NCBI GenBank assembly: GCA_026386955.1
Contig: JAPLMQ010000011.1
Coordinates: forward strand, 1 to 39,748
Reading direction: 5' to 3'
Length of the DNA: 39,748 nucleotides
Source of the DNA: Planctomycetota bacterium
Lineage (GTDB): Bacteria; Planctomycetota; Phycisphaerae; Phycisphaerales; Phycisphaeraceae
Part shown: positions 1-9,502 of the stretch, piece by piece
Layout: every line of letters begins with the position of its first letter
Position numbering within the stretch: the first letter of the stretch is position 1
Translations under genes and position numbers: made by a program
Notes under the pieces: generated by a model
The model's input: the letters and a program-made list of their open reading frames with translations, nothing else
Told to the model about the DNA's origin: nothing
Database searches by the model: none

Positions 1-3000
1 CCATCTGGGTGATCGGCGGGGGCGTGCCGCGGATGGCGTCGGACTGCCCGCCCGAGGGCTTGGCCCCGCCCGCCTTGGCGCTGGAGGCCTTGCTGCCGCC
101 GCTCTTGGAACCCGCCTTCGCCGCGGCGGCGCTCATCGCGGCGGACTGCGCCGACGACGCGGAGCGAGCCGACGCCGCCGACGCCCACTTCATGCCCTGC
201 GAGTTCATCATCTGCTGGAGTTGCTGCGCGACGCTCTTGGCGTCGGCCTTCCCGCTGCGGAGCTGGTCCATCAGGTTCTGCGCCTGCGAGGCCATCTTGT
301 TGAGGTCCTGCTGCGCCTGCTGCATCGCCTGCACGTTCTTGCCGATGCCCTGCTGCATCTGGCTCTGGTGGTTGGTCAGCGCCTGCCGCGGGGTGGCGGA
401 GCTGGTCGAGGCGTTCTGGTGCGACGAGGCGTTGGTGCTGGTGTTGGGGTGGTTGCCCGTGTTCTTGGATTCGTTGTTCTTGGGCTCGGCGTCCTTCTGG
501 TCGTTGCTCTTCGGGTCGTTCGCGTTCGCCTCGGCCTTCTTGGGGTCGGCCTCGACGGGGCGGTTGTCGGCCTTGCGGCGGGCGTCGTCCTCCAGCGTCG
601 AGCCCATCAGCGGCTGGTCGATGGGCTTGTCCCACCAATTCTTCTTCGCCTCCTCCTCGGCCTTCTTCGCGGCCGCGGCTGCGGCTGCGGCCGCCTTCTC
701 CTTCTCCGTCAGGTTCTTCTCGTCCTTCTTGGGCTTGTCCTTCTCGGGCGTGTCGGCCTCGGCGGGGTCGGCCGTGTTGCGCTGGCCCGGGGCGACCCAG
801 GGCTCGAGCGGCATCGGGTCCTTCTCCTCCTGCTTGCCCGCCATGCGCTCGCGCAGGAGGTCCTGCGCCTCCTTGAGCGTCTCGAGCGCCTTGGCGTCGA
901 GGGCCTGCTGCTCATCGGAGATCTTGTCGAGCTTCTCGCCCGGGGCGGTCCGCGTCTCCTCCTGCAGCTTGGCGACCTGCTGCTGCAGGCTCTCAAGCTT
1001 CGCCCGCTCGCTCTCGAGGCTGTCGTCGAGCTGGCTCATCTGCTTCATCGCCCAGTTGGCCTGCATGTCGGAGAGCAGGGCCTGCATCTGCTGCTGGGCG
1101 TCCTCGGGCTTCTCGCCCATCGCGGCCCGGGCCTTCTGGAGGTCCTGGAGCTGGCGCTCAAGGTCGGCCATCTCCTTCTTCTGCTCGGGCGTGAGGGTTT
1201 CGAGCTCCTGCAGGCGGGCCAGCACGTCGGGGTCGGGCTTCGCGCCGGCCTCGCCCGGCTCGGGCTGCTTGGCGGCGAGGTCGCGCACCTGGTCGGCCAT
1301 CGCGTGCAGGGCCTGTGCCTCCTGCGGGAGCGTCATCGCCGAGTTCTGGGCCTCGAGCGCGGCGGCGTCGATCTTCTGCGCCAGCATCAGCGCCTCGATG
1401 CGCTGCTGGGCCGCCTGGGCGTCGAGCTTCTGCATGGCCTCGCGCTCCTGGGGCGTCATCTCCGCCCAGCGCTTGTCGAGCCATTCCTTGAGCTGCTCGG
1501 CCGTGACCTCGGTGCCGTCGGGGTTGAGGAGCTTGACGGTCTTGCCGTCCTCTATCTTGCGGGTGACGCCCTTGGGCAGGTTGCCGAGCAAATCGAGCGC
1601 GTTCGCGGCGATCTTGCCCTGGACGCTCAGCAGCTTGGAGATGCCGTCGAGCAGGGGCGTGAGCGGGGAGATGCCCTTCTCGGTGCCGGCGGCCTGACCC
1701 TGGCCGGGGGCGGCGAGGCCGAGGCGGAAGACCTCCGACTGCCCGATCTGTCCCTTGCGGTCGCGCACGACGATGCGGTAGTGCGCGGCCGAGCCGGGCG
1801 CGATCGCCATCATGCGCGGGTCGATCGAGCCCAGGTAGGGCCTGCTCTGCGCGGGCTGGTCGAAGTGGGCGAGCCAGCGCGGCTCGTTGAGCTTGTCGGG
1901 CGTCGCGCCGACCTGGATGCCGATGTCGGCCACGCCGTAGTCGTCCAGCGCGGTGACCATCAACGGCACGGGCTGGGCCTCGGGGATGGTGATGCTCTTC
2001 CCGGGCTTCTCGACGATCACCGCCGGCGGCTGGTCGACCGTCGCGACCACGGGCATGGGCTTGATGGGCGGGCTGGCGTCGTTGCGGGCGCTGAAGAACT
2101 CGATGGAGTACATCGCGTCGGCCTCGACGGGGACCTTGCCGGTCCAGCGCCCGGACTTCTCGTCACGGGTCATGGGCAGCGTGCCGAGGGTCTCGTAGGT
2201 CGTGCTCTTGTTGGAGGACTTCACGCGGCGGAGGGCCCCGACGCGGTCGAGCACGACGCGCCCGCGGTCGGTCTCGAAGGTGATGCCCGAGACCATCGCG
2301 GGGGCGGTGGGCGAGCCGCCCATGGCGGCGCGGAGGGCGGCGTCGGCGGCGAAGGGGACCTCGAGGCGCACCCACTTGCCCGGCTCGGGCAGCGGGGCGG
2401 TGAAGAGCGGCTTGACCGCGGGGACGACGGGTTTCGCCCCGGGGGCGGGCGCGGGGGGCGCGCCGGGGGCCGCCGGCGCGGGCTCGGCGCCCCAGGCCAT
2501 CGCGATCGGCTGCTTGTCGCGGATGATCGTCACCACCAGGCGGGTGGGCGGCTCTTCCGGGTCGATCCAGGCGTAGACGAAGAAGTCGCTCGCGGGGTCC
2601 ATCGCCAGGGGCGAGAGGCGGGTGTTGAATCCGTAAGTCTCGCGGCGCCAGTTGAAGGTGTGGGCCCGCGTGCCGCTGTGGACCTGCGCGGTGGTCCACT
2701 GCCAGGCGCCGGTCAGCTCCGCGTCGCGCGGGGCGTCGTCGTCGAACCAGACCAGCTCCTGGGCGTTCACCGCGTCGACGCTCTTGGTGTTCGACTTCAG
2801 CAGCGAGATCTGCCCGCGGACGGCGTCGCCGCTGACGTCGGCGGAGAGTTCGACCGTCGAGCCCACCGGGGCACTGATCTGCGTCGCCTCGTTCGGCACG
2901 GCTCGGGGCTCGGGCAGGCCCATGTAGGCGGGAAGGCGGACCGTCGCGTCGACCGTCTGGATGATCGGGCGGCGGACCATGGTCAACTGGTGCTCGCGCG

Positions 3001-3829
3001 TCCAGGTGCCCCCGCCGACGATCTGGTAGGTGATCGACGCGTCGACGGCGCTGATGGTGAAGGCCAGCCGCCCGTCGTCGTCGGGCTGCAGCGGGTAGGT
3101 CGTCCATGCGCCGTCGCCGGCGCGGACGCGGAGCATCATGTCGTCGGCGTGTCCGCGGTCGAAGGCGACGCGGATCGACGCGGGGTCGCCTTGGAGCACC
3201 TCGGCGTCGCCCGGCTCGGCGTGGAAGACCACCGAGGAGACCGGCGCGATCGGCGCGGTGGGCCTGAGCATCCGCGCCAGCGCGGTGGGCATGCGCTCGT
3301 GGAAGACGAAGAGCATCGCGGCGCCGATGCCCACGACGAGGGCCGCCGAGGCGAGCCCGTTGCGGACGGGGCGCAGCGAGGCGACCTGCTCGACCCGGAA
3401 GCTCGAGAGGCGCTGGAAGGTCTGGCTGATGAGGCGGTCGACGAACCCGGCCGAGTCCTCGCGGTGGGCCTCCGTGCGGTTCTTGAGGTCCAGCACGGTC
3501 ACCAAGCGGTTGTGCATGCCCGGCAGCGCCCGCTCGATGCGGAAGGCGATGTCGGAGAGCGGGAGCGGGCGGACGGCGGGCCAGAAGACGGCCAGGGCGG
3601 CGAGGCCGGCGACGAGCGTCCAGAAGACGGCCCAGACGATGCAGCGGCCCGACATCGGCAGCGGGGCGAGCAGGTCGACCCCCGCGCCGAGCAGCAGCCA
3701 CCCCAGCGCCGCGGTGAGGGCCCAGCCCGCGCCGGCGACCACGCGGTAGAGCCGGACGCGCGAGCGCGTGCGCACGACGATCTTCTCGATCTCCTTGACG
3801 CCCAGGATGGAGAGCGAAGTGCTGCTCAT
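1..3829 (-). CDS. Large DUF4175-like membrane protein, 3' end outside the window
   Basis: An open frame reads from 3829 down past base 1, so at least 1276 residues are present and the C-terminus is missing. Three hydrophobic segments lie near residues 30-53, 60-82 and 155-172. They are followed by a long extracytoplasmic part with Ig-like stretches. From about residue 710 the protein is rich in Gln, Glu, Lys and Ala, with coiled-coil-like heptads, an Ala/Lys run near residue 1035 and Ser/Ala/Gln-rich low complexity to the edge. This layout resembles DUF4175-type proteins encoded beside MoxR/DUF58/vWA genes; no catalytic motif was seen. The start at 3829 has GAGGAG 8 nt upstream. An in-frame ATG at 3835 overlaps the upstream stop as ATGA but is too close to the Shine-Dalgarno. 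Translational coupling to the vWA gene is likely. Function is unknown; a scaffold for an envelope complex driven by the MoxR ATPase is inference. Confidence 0.8.
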   Translation of the reverse strand, partial: MSSTSLSILGVKEIEKIVVRTRSRVRLYRVVAGAGWALTAALGWLLLGAGVDLLAPLPMSGRCIVWAVFWTLVAGLAALAVFWPAVRPLPLSDIAFRIERALPGMHNRLVTVLDLKNRTEAHREDSAGFVDRLISQTFQRLSSFRVEQVASLRPVRNGLASAALVVGIGAAMLFVFHERMPTALARMLRPTAPIAPVSSVVFHAEPGDAEVLQGDPASIRVAFDRGHADDMMLRVRAGDGAWTTYPLQPDDDGRLAFTISAVDASITYQIVGGGTWTREHQLTMVRRPIIQTVDATVRLPAYMGLPEPRAVPNEATQISAPVGSTVELSADVSGDAVRGQISLLKSNTKSVDAVNAQELVWFDDDAPRDAELTGAWQWTTAQVHSGTRAHTFNWRRETYGFNTRLSPLAMDPASDFFVYAWIDPEEPPTRLVVTIIRDKQPIAMAWGAEPAPAAPGAPPAPAPGAKPVVPAVKPLFTAPLPEPGKWVRLEVPFAADAALRAAMGGSPTAPAMVSGITFETDRGRVVLDRVGALRRVKSSNKSTTYETLGTLPMTRDEKSGRWTGKVPVEADAMYSIEFFSARNDASPPIKPMPVVATVDQPPAVIVEKPGKSITIPEAQPVPLMVTALDDYGVADIGIQVGATPDKLNEPRWLAHFDQPAQSRPYLGSIDPRMMAIAPGSAAHYRIVVRDRKGQIGQSEVFRLGLAAPGQGQAAGTEKGISPLTPLLDGISKLLSVQGKIAANALDLLGNLPKGVTRKIEDGKTVKLLNPDGTEVTAEQLKEWLDKRWAEMTPQEREAMQKLDAQAAQQRIEALMLAQKIDAAALEAQNSAMTLPQEAQALHAMADQVRDLAAKQPEPGEAGAKPDPDVLARLQELETLTPEQKKEMADLERQLQDLQKARAAMGEKPEDAQQQMQALLSDMQANWAMKQMSQLDDSLESERAKLESLQQQVAKLQEETRTAPGEKLDKISDEQQALDAKALETLKEAQDLLRERMAGKQEEKDPMPLEPWVAPGQRNTADPAEADTPEKDKPKKDEKNLTEKEKAAAAAAAAAKKAEEEAKKNWWDKPIDQPLMGSTLEDDARRKADNRPVEADPKKAEANANDPKSNDQKDAEPKNNESKNTGNHPNTSTNASSHQNASTSSATPRQALTNHQSQMQQGIGKNVQAMQQAQQDLNKMASQAQNLMDQLRSGKADAKSVAQQLQQMMNSQGMKWASAASARSASSAQSAAMSAAAAKAGSKSGGSKASSAKAGGAKPSGGQSDAIRGTPPPITQM

Positions 3830-3831
3830 GG

Positions 3832-6339
3832 TCATTTCTCCTCACCCGCGCCGACGAGCTTGCCGCCCAGGCGCCTGACGAAGCTGCGGGGCGGCGCGGG
3901 GGCAGCCGCGCCGCGCTCGAGCGACGAAGCCTTGCCGCCGGCCTTGTCCGCGGAGCCATTCGCCAAGCCCGGGCCCGCCCCCGTGCCGGAGCCCGCGCGG
4001 CGCTCCGCGGGCGGGCGCAGGGTCGAGAGGAAGAACTCCAGCCCGATCACCGCGAACATCACCCAGATGAGCGTGCGCCAGACCTCTCGCTTCTGCGTGA
4101 GCTGCTGGGTGAGCATCGGGTCGTCGCTCGAGCCGCGCAGGATGGTGACCGCCGCGGGCTGCATCAGCCCCTTGATCTGGGCGTCGGTGAGCGAGTTGAA
4201 GTCGGCCTGGGTGTCGAGGTTCACCGCGAAGCCCAAGTCGATGCGCTCGGGCCCGCCGGGCGACCGCGGGGAGACCAGCACGTCGTAGTAGCCCTTCTTG
4301 TCGGTCTGCATCAAGGCGCCCATGAATTGGTTGCCCGAGCGTGTCAGCGGCACGGAGTTGGGCTTGCCCGCGGGGTCGGTGACCTCGACCAGGGCCTGCG
4401 CGAAGCGGCCGGCGACACGGATCGGGGCCGGCTCGTGCGGGCGGACAGTCGAGGGCGTCATCGCGGCCGACTCGCGGCGGAGGTGGGCCACGCTGCGCAG
4501 GAGCATGGGGACGAACTCGGCCCCGCGCAGGGGGACGTTCGACCAATCGGGCGTGGCGGCGAAGCCCGCGAGCATCACCGAGCCCTCGCCGATGCGCGTC
4601 TCGACCAGCACCGGCGTGCGGTCCGACAGCCGCATGAGCACGGTCGGGCGCGAGGCGTCGGCCAGCGGGGCGACGGTGACGGGCGAGGGTTTGCGCTTGG
4701 GGCGCGCGGCCCCCGGAACGGCGGCCCCCGGAACGGCAGGCGTGGGCGCAGCCGCGGGCGGCGGAGTCGCGCTCTTCACTTCGGTGGGCGGCGCGGGCGC
4801 GGAGGGTAGGCGGATCGGGAAGTAGCGGTAGAGCCGCGTGCCGGAGAAATAGGTCGACTCGCCCGTCTTCCAGAAGGCGCTCAGGACGGGGTGGTTGAGG
4901 TCGATGGAGGTGATGGGCTGGAAGCCCGCTTCGTCGTCGGGGTTGCCTGTCGCGGCGAGGAAGCCCAGGGCGTTAACCCCGGCCTTGGGGTCGGGCGGCG
5001 TGCGGGGCTCGGCGAAGAGGAACTGCCCGTAGGCTTCGGGGAGGACGGACGGGCCCGGGAAGATCAGCAGGCCGCCGCCCTCGTTGACGAAGCGGCGCAG
5101 GCGCGGGCCCAGGCCGGCGTCGATCGGCACGTCGGAGAGGATCAGCACGTCGGCGGCGGCGAGCATCGGGTCGGTCAGCGAGGCGAAGGGGACCGTGTTG
5201 ATCTCCAAGGCCGCGGCGATGGGCTTGAGCGAGGCGACCGCGCCGACGGTCGAGCGCGTCTCGAGCGGGGCCGTCAGGGCCCGGCGGATGAAGAGGTCGG
5301 ACGGGCTGCCCGGCGCGGGGGGCGGCGGGGGCGTGGCGATCACCACGTTGAGCTTCGGCTCGACGTTGAGCGTGAAGAGGAACGAGTCGTCGTCGGGGAA
5401 GGCGTCGGCGGGGAGCTGGAACCGCCCCTTGACCAGCCCCGGGCGCGAGGGGGCGAGCGGGATCGTGCGCGTCACCTTCTGCCCCGGCTGCAGCGAGAGG
5501 TTGATCTGCCCGACCTGCTGGTCGTCGAGGAAGACCGAGAGCACCGTGTCGGCCGACTTGGTGGCGGAGGAGTTGACCACCGTCGCGGAGACGAGCACGG
5601 GCAGGCCGGCGATCGCGTGGGCCGACTTGGGCGGATCGCCCACGACGGCGAGGTTGACCACCGGCTCGGTCGGGCCGGTGTTGATGACCACGACCTGCGT
5701 CTCCTTGCCCAGCCCCTTGGTGAGCGGATTGCCCGCGAGGCCCGACCAGCCGCGGCGGTTGGCGTCGGTCAGGACGTAGATGATGCGCGGGCCCCGCGCC
5801 GGGCCGTTGACGGCCTCCTCGAGCGCGGCGGCGATGTTCCCCGTCGAGACGCCCGGGCGGATCTTGTTCAACGCCTCGATCACCGGCTTCTGCTGCGAGG
5901 CGAACCCGGCGACGAGCCGCTCGGGCTTGTCCTCGGCGCGGATCAGCGTGATGTGGTCCTCGGTGTCGAGCAGGCCGGCGACGGTGCGGGCGGCCGCCTG
6001 GGCGCGCTCGAGGCTGGTCGTGCCGCCCGTGCGCAGGCCCATGCTGGCCCCGGCGTCGACGATCATCGTGACGTCGCGCCCGGTCTTGCCGGTGAGGAGG
6101 TTGAACTTCTCCACCACGGGGCGCGAGAGCGTGAGGATGATCAGCGCGACGAAGGCCGTGCGCAGGAGCATGAGCAGGAACTCCAGCAGCTTCACCCGGC
6201 GGCGCTGCTGGATGTAGGAGTCCATCAGGAAGCGGAAGGTGCTCAACTCCACGGTGCGCAGGCGATAGAGCGTGATCAGGTGCAGGAGCACCGGCACGAG
6301 TGCCAGCGGGAGGAACCAGAGGAGGAGCGGGTTGAGCAT
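3832..6339 (-). CDS. BatA-like membrane-anchored vWA protein (835 aa)
   Basis: The N-terminus has the double-transmembrane anchor of BatA-type proteins (about residues 4-22 and 52-74, with an Arg-rich stretch before the second). A von Willebrand factor A-like domain follows, about residues 88-260. Its MIDAS-like motif reads DAGAS, so the first Ser of DxSxS is a Gly and metal binding may be altered. Next come a CARDB-like beta region (about 265-330), a glutamine-amidotransferase-like fold ending near GGGLLIFPGPS (about 390-425), a Pro/Ala linker near 530-560 and a last membrane helix near 770-790. In Bat/MoxR systems such proteins are membrane partners of the MoxR ATPase. It is third in the cluster and its stop abuts the next gene. 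No Shine-Dalgarno is seen; the 57-nt leader is made of CCCGGAA-type repeats. Confidence 0.88.
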   Translation of the reverse strand: MLNPLLLWFLPLALVPVLLHLITLYRLRTVELSTFRFLMDSYIQQRRRVKLLEFLLMLLRTAFVALIILTLSRPVVEKFNLLTGKTGRDVTMIVDAGASMGLRTGGTTSLERAQAAARTVAGLLDTEDHITLIRAEDKPERLVAGFASQQKPVIEALNKIRPGVSTGNIAAALEEAVNGPARGPRIIYVLTDANRRGWSGLAGNPLTKGLGKETQVVVINTGPTEPVVNLAVVGDPPKSAHAIAGLPVLVSATVVNSSATKSADTVLSVFLDDQQVGQINLSLQPGQKVTRTIPLAPSRPGLVKGRFQLPADAFPDDDSFLFTLNVEPKLNVVIATPPPPPAPGSPSDLFIRRALTAPLETRSTVGAVASLKPIAAALEINTVPFASLTDPMLAAADVLILSDVPIDAGLGPRLRRFVNEGGGLLIFPGPSVLPEAYGQFLFAEPRTPPDPKAGVNALGFLAATGNPDDEAGFQPITSIDLNHPVLSAFWKTGESTYFSGTRLYRYFPIRLPSAPAPPTEVKSATPPPAAAPTPAVPGAAVPGAARPKRKPSPVTVAPLADASRPTVLMRLSDRTPVLVETRIGEGSVMLAGFAATPDWSNVPLRGAEFVPMLLRSVAHLRRESAAMTPSTVRPHEPAPIRVAGRFAQALVEVTDPAGKPNSVPLTRSGNQFMGALMQTDKKGYYDVLVSPRSPGGPERIDLGFAVNLDTQADFNSLTDAQIKGLMQPAAVTILRGSSDDPMLTQQLTQKREVWRTLIWVMFAVIGLEFFLSTLRPPAERRAGSGTGAGPGLANGSADKAGGKASSLERGAAAPAPPRSFVRRLGGKLVGAGEEK

Positions 6340-6396
6340 GGCGTGGGCTGGGGTTCCGGGAGGGCTTCCGGGGTTTCCGGGGGCTCCGGGTGTAGA
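6340..6396 (-). repeat. Short CCCGGAA(N)CCC tandem motif in the leader of the vWA gene
   Basis: Read on the minus strand, the 57-nt gap contains four imperfect copies of CCCGGAAnCCC just before the ATG at 6339. A similar run lies directly upstream of ispH (23485-23519), and two more copies are inside the gene at 27955-28566. There is no Shine-Dalgarno. It may be simple-sequence drift or a translation/spacing element. Confidence 0.45.
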
Positions 6397-7296
6397 TCAA
6401 CCGAAGCGGGCCATGCGCTGGCGCTGCTCGAGGTAGGCCAGGAGCATCTGGTCGTAGGGCGTGTCGGTGGGGGCGAACTGGTAGCTCACGCCGCGCTCGA
6501 GGCAGTTGCGCTTGATCTTGGCGAGGAAGGCCTCGAGCCGCTCGATGTACTTCTCGCGGACGGAGCGCGGGTTGGCGATGACGGCCGCGTGCCCCTCCAT
6601 GTCCTTGAACCGTGTGAGCCGGTCGAAGGGGAAGGTCAGCTCGGCCCGGTCCATCACGTGGAAGACGATCACTTCGTGGCGGTTGTATCGGAAGTGGGCC
6701 AGCCCGTCGGTGATGGCGTCGATGTCGTCGAGCAGGTCGCTGATGAGGATGACCATGCCGCGGCGCTTGGTGCGCCCCGCCATCTCGTGCAGCACGGCCC
6801 CGATGCCCGTGTCGGCCCGCGGGGTGATGTGCTCCATCAGGTCGACCATCCGGCGGAAGTGGCTGGCGGTGGTCCGCGCGGGGAGGAACTCGCGCACCTG
6901 GCTGTCGAAGAGGGCGAGCCCGACGGCGTCGTTCTGCCCGAGCATCAGGTACGCCAGCGCCGCGGCGAGGTGGCTGCCGTAGTGGGCCTTGGTGATCTCG
7001 GTCCCGGTCGACATCGACTTGGAGGTGTCGAGCAGGATGGTGCAGCGGAGGTTGGTCTGCTCCTCGAAGAGCTTGATGTAGTGCTTGTCGGTCTTGGCCA
7101 GGAGCTTCCAGTCGATGGTGCGGATCTCGTCGCCGATGGTGTACGGGCGATGGTCGGCGTATTCGACGCTCGAGCCGAAGTAGGGGCTGGGGTGCCTGCC
7201 CGAGACGAACCCCTCGACGACTTGCCGCGCGACGATCTCCATCTTGGAGACGCGGGCGAGGCGCTTGGGGTCGAGCAGGTTCTTGGGTTCGGCCAT
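6397..7296 (-). CDS. DUF58 domain protein (299 aa)
   Basis: The diagnostic DUF58 block, near residues 50-85, includes RPYTIGDEIRTIDWK and is followed by a vWA-like fold whose metal site is intact (DTSKS, DxSxS, near residue 90). The family usually sits next to a MoxR AAA+ ATPase, as here: moxR is immediately upstream (96-nt gap) and the BatA-like vWA gene downstream (57-nt gap). The protein has no membrane helix, so it is the likely soluble adaptor between the ATPase and the membrane proteins. No Shine-Dalgarno is visible before the ATG at 7296. Family assignment is firm; molecular role is inferred from gene order. Confidence 0.93.
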   Translation of the reverse strand: MAEPKNLLDPKRLARVSKMEIVARQVVEGFVSGRHPSPYFGSSVEYADHRPYTIGDEIRTIDWKLLAKTDKHYIKLFEEQTNLRCTILLDTSKSMSTGTEITKAHYGSHLAAALAYLMLGQNDAVGLALFDSQVREFLPARTTASHFRRMVDLMEHITPRADTGIGAVLHEMAGRTKRRGMVILISDLLDDIDAITDGLAHFRYNRHEVIVFHVMDRAELTFPFDRLTRFKDMEGHAAVIANPRSVREKYIERLEAFLAKIKRNCLERGVSYQFAPTDTPYDQMLLAYLEQRQRMARFG

Positions 7297-7392
7297 GGTG
7301 GAGCGCTACGTGGCGGAATTGAGGGGCGGGCTTTGGCGACGGGCGTGGGCTTCAGGCGCGGACGGCGGGGCGGCGATGCACGAGTCCCGCGA

Positions 7393-8433
<1,041 letters not shown>

Positions 8434-8573
8434 GAGGATGGACTCCTGAGGATCACGCCGGACATCATGCCTCCGGTCGTGGCGGGGTATTGACTGCGTG
8501 GAAGGCTGCACCGAGATGGCCGCGCCGGCGGGGAGGGCGCGAGAAAACCACCGAAGGGCGTACCTGCCGAGGC

Positions 8574-8602
8574 ACGGTATCACCCCTCTTCCATAGCGTC
8601 AA
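8574..8602 (-). promoter_or_regulatory. Weak candidate promoter of the moxR cluster
   Basis: On the minus strand TTGACG is followed after 17 nt by TACCGT. The -35 is good and the -10 poor. Predicted leader about 130 nt. The rest of 8434-8675 shows nothing else recognisable. Confidence 0.28.
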
Positions 8603-8649
8603 TCAATTGAGGATTCGTACCGCGAGCCCGATCTGAGCGTGAAAATCGC

Positions 8650-8663
8650 GGTCGGCGCGACCA
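8650..8663 (-). terminator. Possible weak terminator after the PhyH gene
   Basis: GGTCG / CGACC forms a 5-bp stem with a 3-nt loop downstream of the stop at 8676. The T-run on the minus strand precedes the hairpin and only GCGATTTT follows it, so a canonical terminator is doubtful. Confidence 0.25.
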
Positions 8664-8675
8664 AAAAAACAGCGT

Positions 8676-9470
8676 TCAGGCCACAGCAAGCGGCTTGGTC
8701 AGCCGGCGGATGCCGTCGAAGGTGAAGCGAGGCCAGCCTTCGTGGGGCCAGCCGTCGAAATCGTTGGGGATGTAGTGGTTCGCCATGACGTGGCGGAACG
8801 AGCCGGGCTTCCCGACCGGGCCGCCGCGGTGGATCAACTTGCCGTGGAAGATCACCACATCGCCCTTGCGGGCGATGGCGGGTACGTCGGCCGAGAGGCC
8901 CGCGGCGCGATTCTGCTCATAGAGGGCGTCGACGGCCTCGTCGTAGTGCGAGCCGAAGAGCGGCTTGGGCTTGTCCGGTGCGTCCTGCAAGTCGCGGGCG
9001 GTGACGAGCTTGCGGAGATGCGACCCGGGCTGGACCCAGATCGTCCCGTTCTCGGGGCTGACGTCGACCAGGGCGATCCACGCGGAGAAGCAGCCCGGGA
9101 GGTAGTACTGGTCTTGGTGGCGGCGTTGCTCGGAGCCCTGCCAGAAGTACATCGTCTGCACGCCGTCGACCGCGCCGCCGCAGGCGTCGGCGAGGGGGCG
9201 GCGGAGCCGGGGGTGCAGCAGCATGCCCATGGCGACGGGGTCATATAGATGCTGGTTGTGCGTGCGGCCCCAGTTGGGCTTGCTCGTGTCGATGGCGGGC
9301 ATGCCGGCGACCTTGCGCCGCCCGGCCGCCTGGTCGGCCATGTGAGCGACGACGGCGTCGCACTCGGCGGGATCGATCAGCCCGGGGAGGACGACGTAGC
9401 CGTCGCGCTGGTAGGCGTCGAGCTGCGCGGGGGCGAGGCCGGGGGAAGTTGCGGGTGCGGCGGTGGTCAT
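8676..9470 (-). CDS. Phytanoyl-CoA dioxygenase (PhyH) family protein (264 aa)
   Basis: This is a predicted Fe(II)/2-oxoglutarate oxygenase. The N-terminal YQRDGYVVLPGLID block (about residues 17-32) is typical of PhyH. The iron ligands can be seen as HQD (the HxD motif) before YYLPG and a distal His in IHRGGP, and FRHV probably supplies the 2-oxoglutarate-binding Arg. Substrate is unknown; bacterial PhyH proteins act on varied small molecules. The start is the ATG at 9470, where PhyH homology begins. The frame stays open far upstream, but that translation is an Arg-rich shadow of pyrC. No Shine-Dalgarno. It follows pyrC on the same strand by 32 nt, so co-transcription is likely although no shared pathway is evident. 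Confidence 0.88.
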   Translation of the reverse strand: MTTAAPATSPGLAPAQLDAYQRDGYVVLPGLIDPAECDAVVAHMADQAAGRRKVAGMPAIDTSKPNWGRTHNQHLYDPVAMGMLLHPRLRRPLADACGGAVDGVQTMYFWQGSEQRRHQDQYYLPGCFSAWIALVDVSPENGTIWVQPGSHLRKLVTARDLQDAPDKPKPLFGSHYDEAVDALYEQNRAAGLSADVPAIARKGDVVIFHGKLIHRGGPVGKPGSFRHVMANHYIPNDFDGWPHEGWPRFTFDGIRRLTKPLAVA

Positions 9471-9502
9471 GGTTGGGTCAGGCTGGGTGAGGAGGAACCG
9501 GT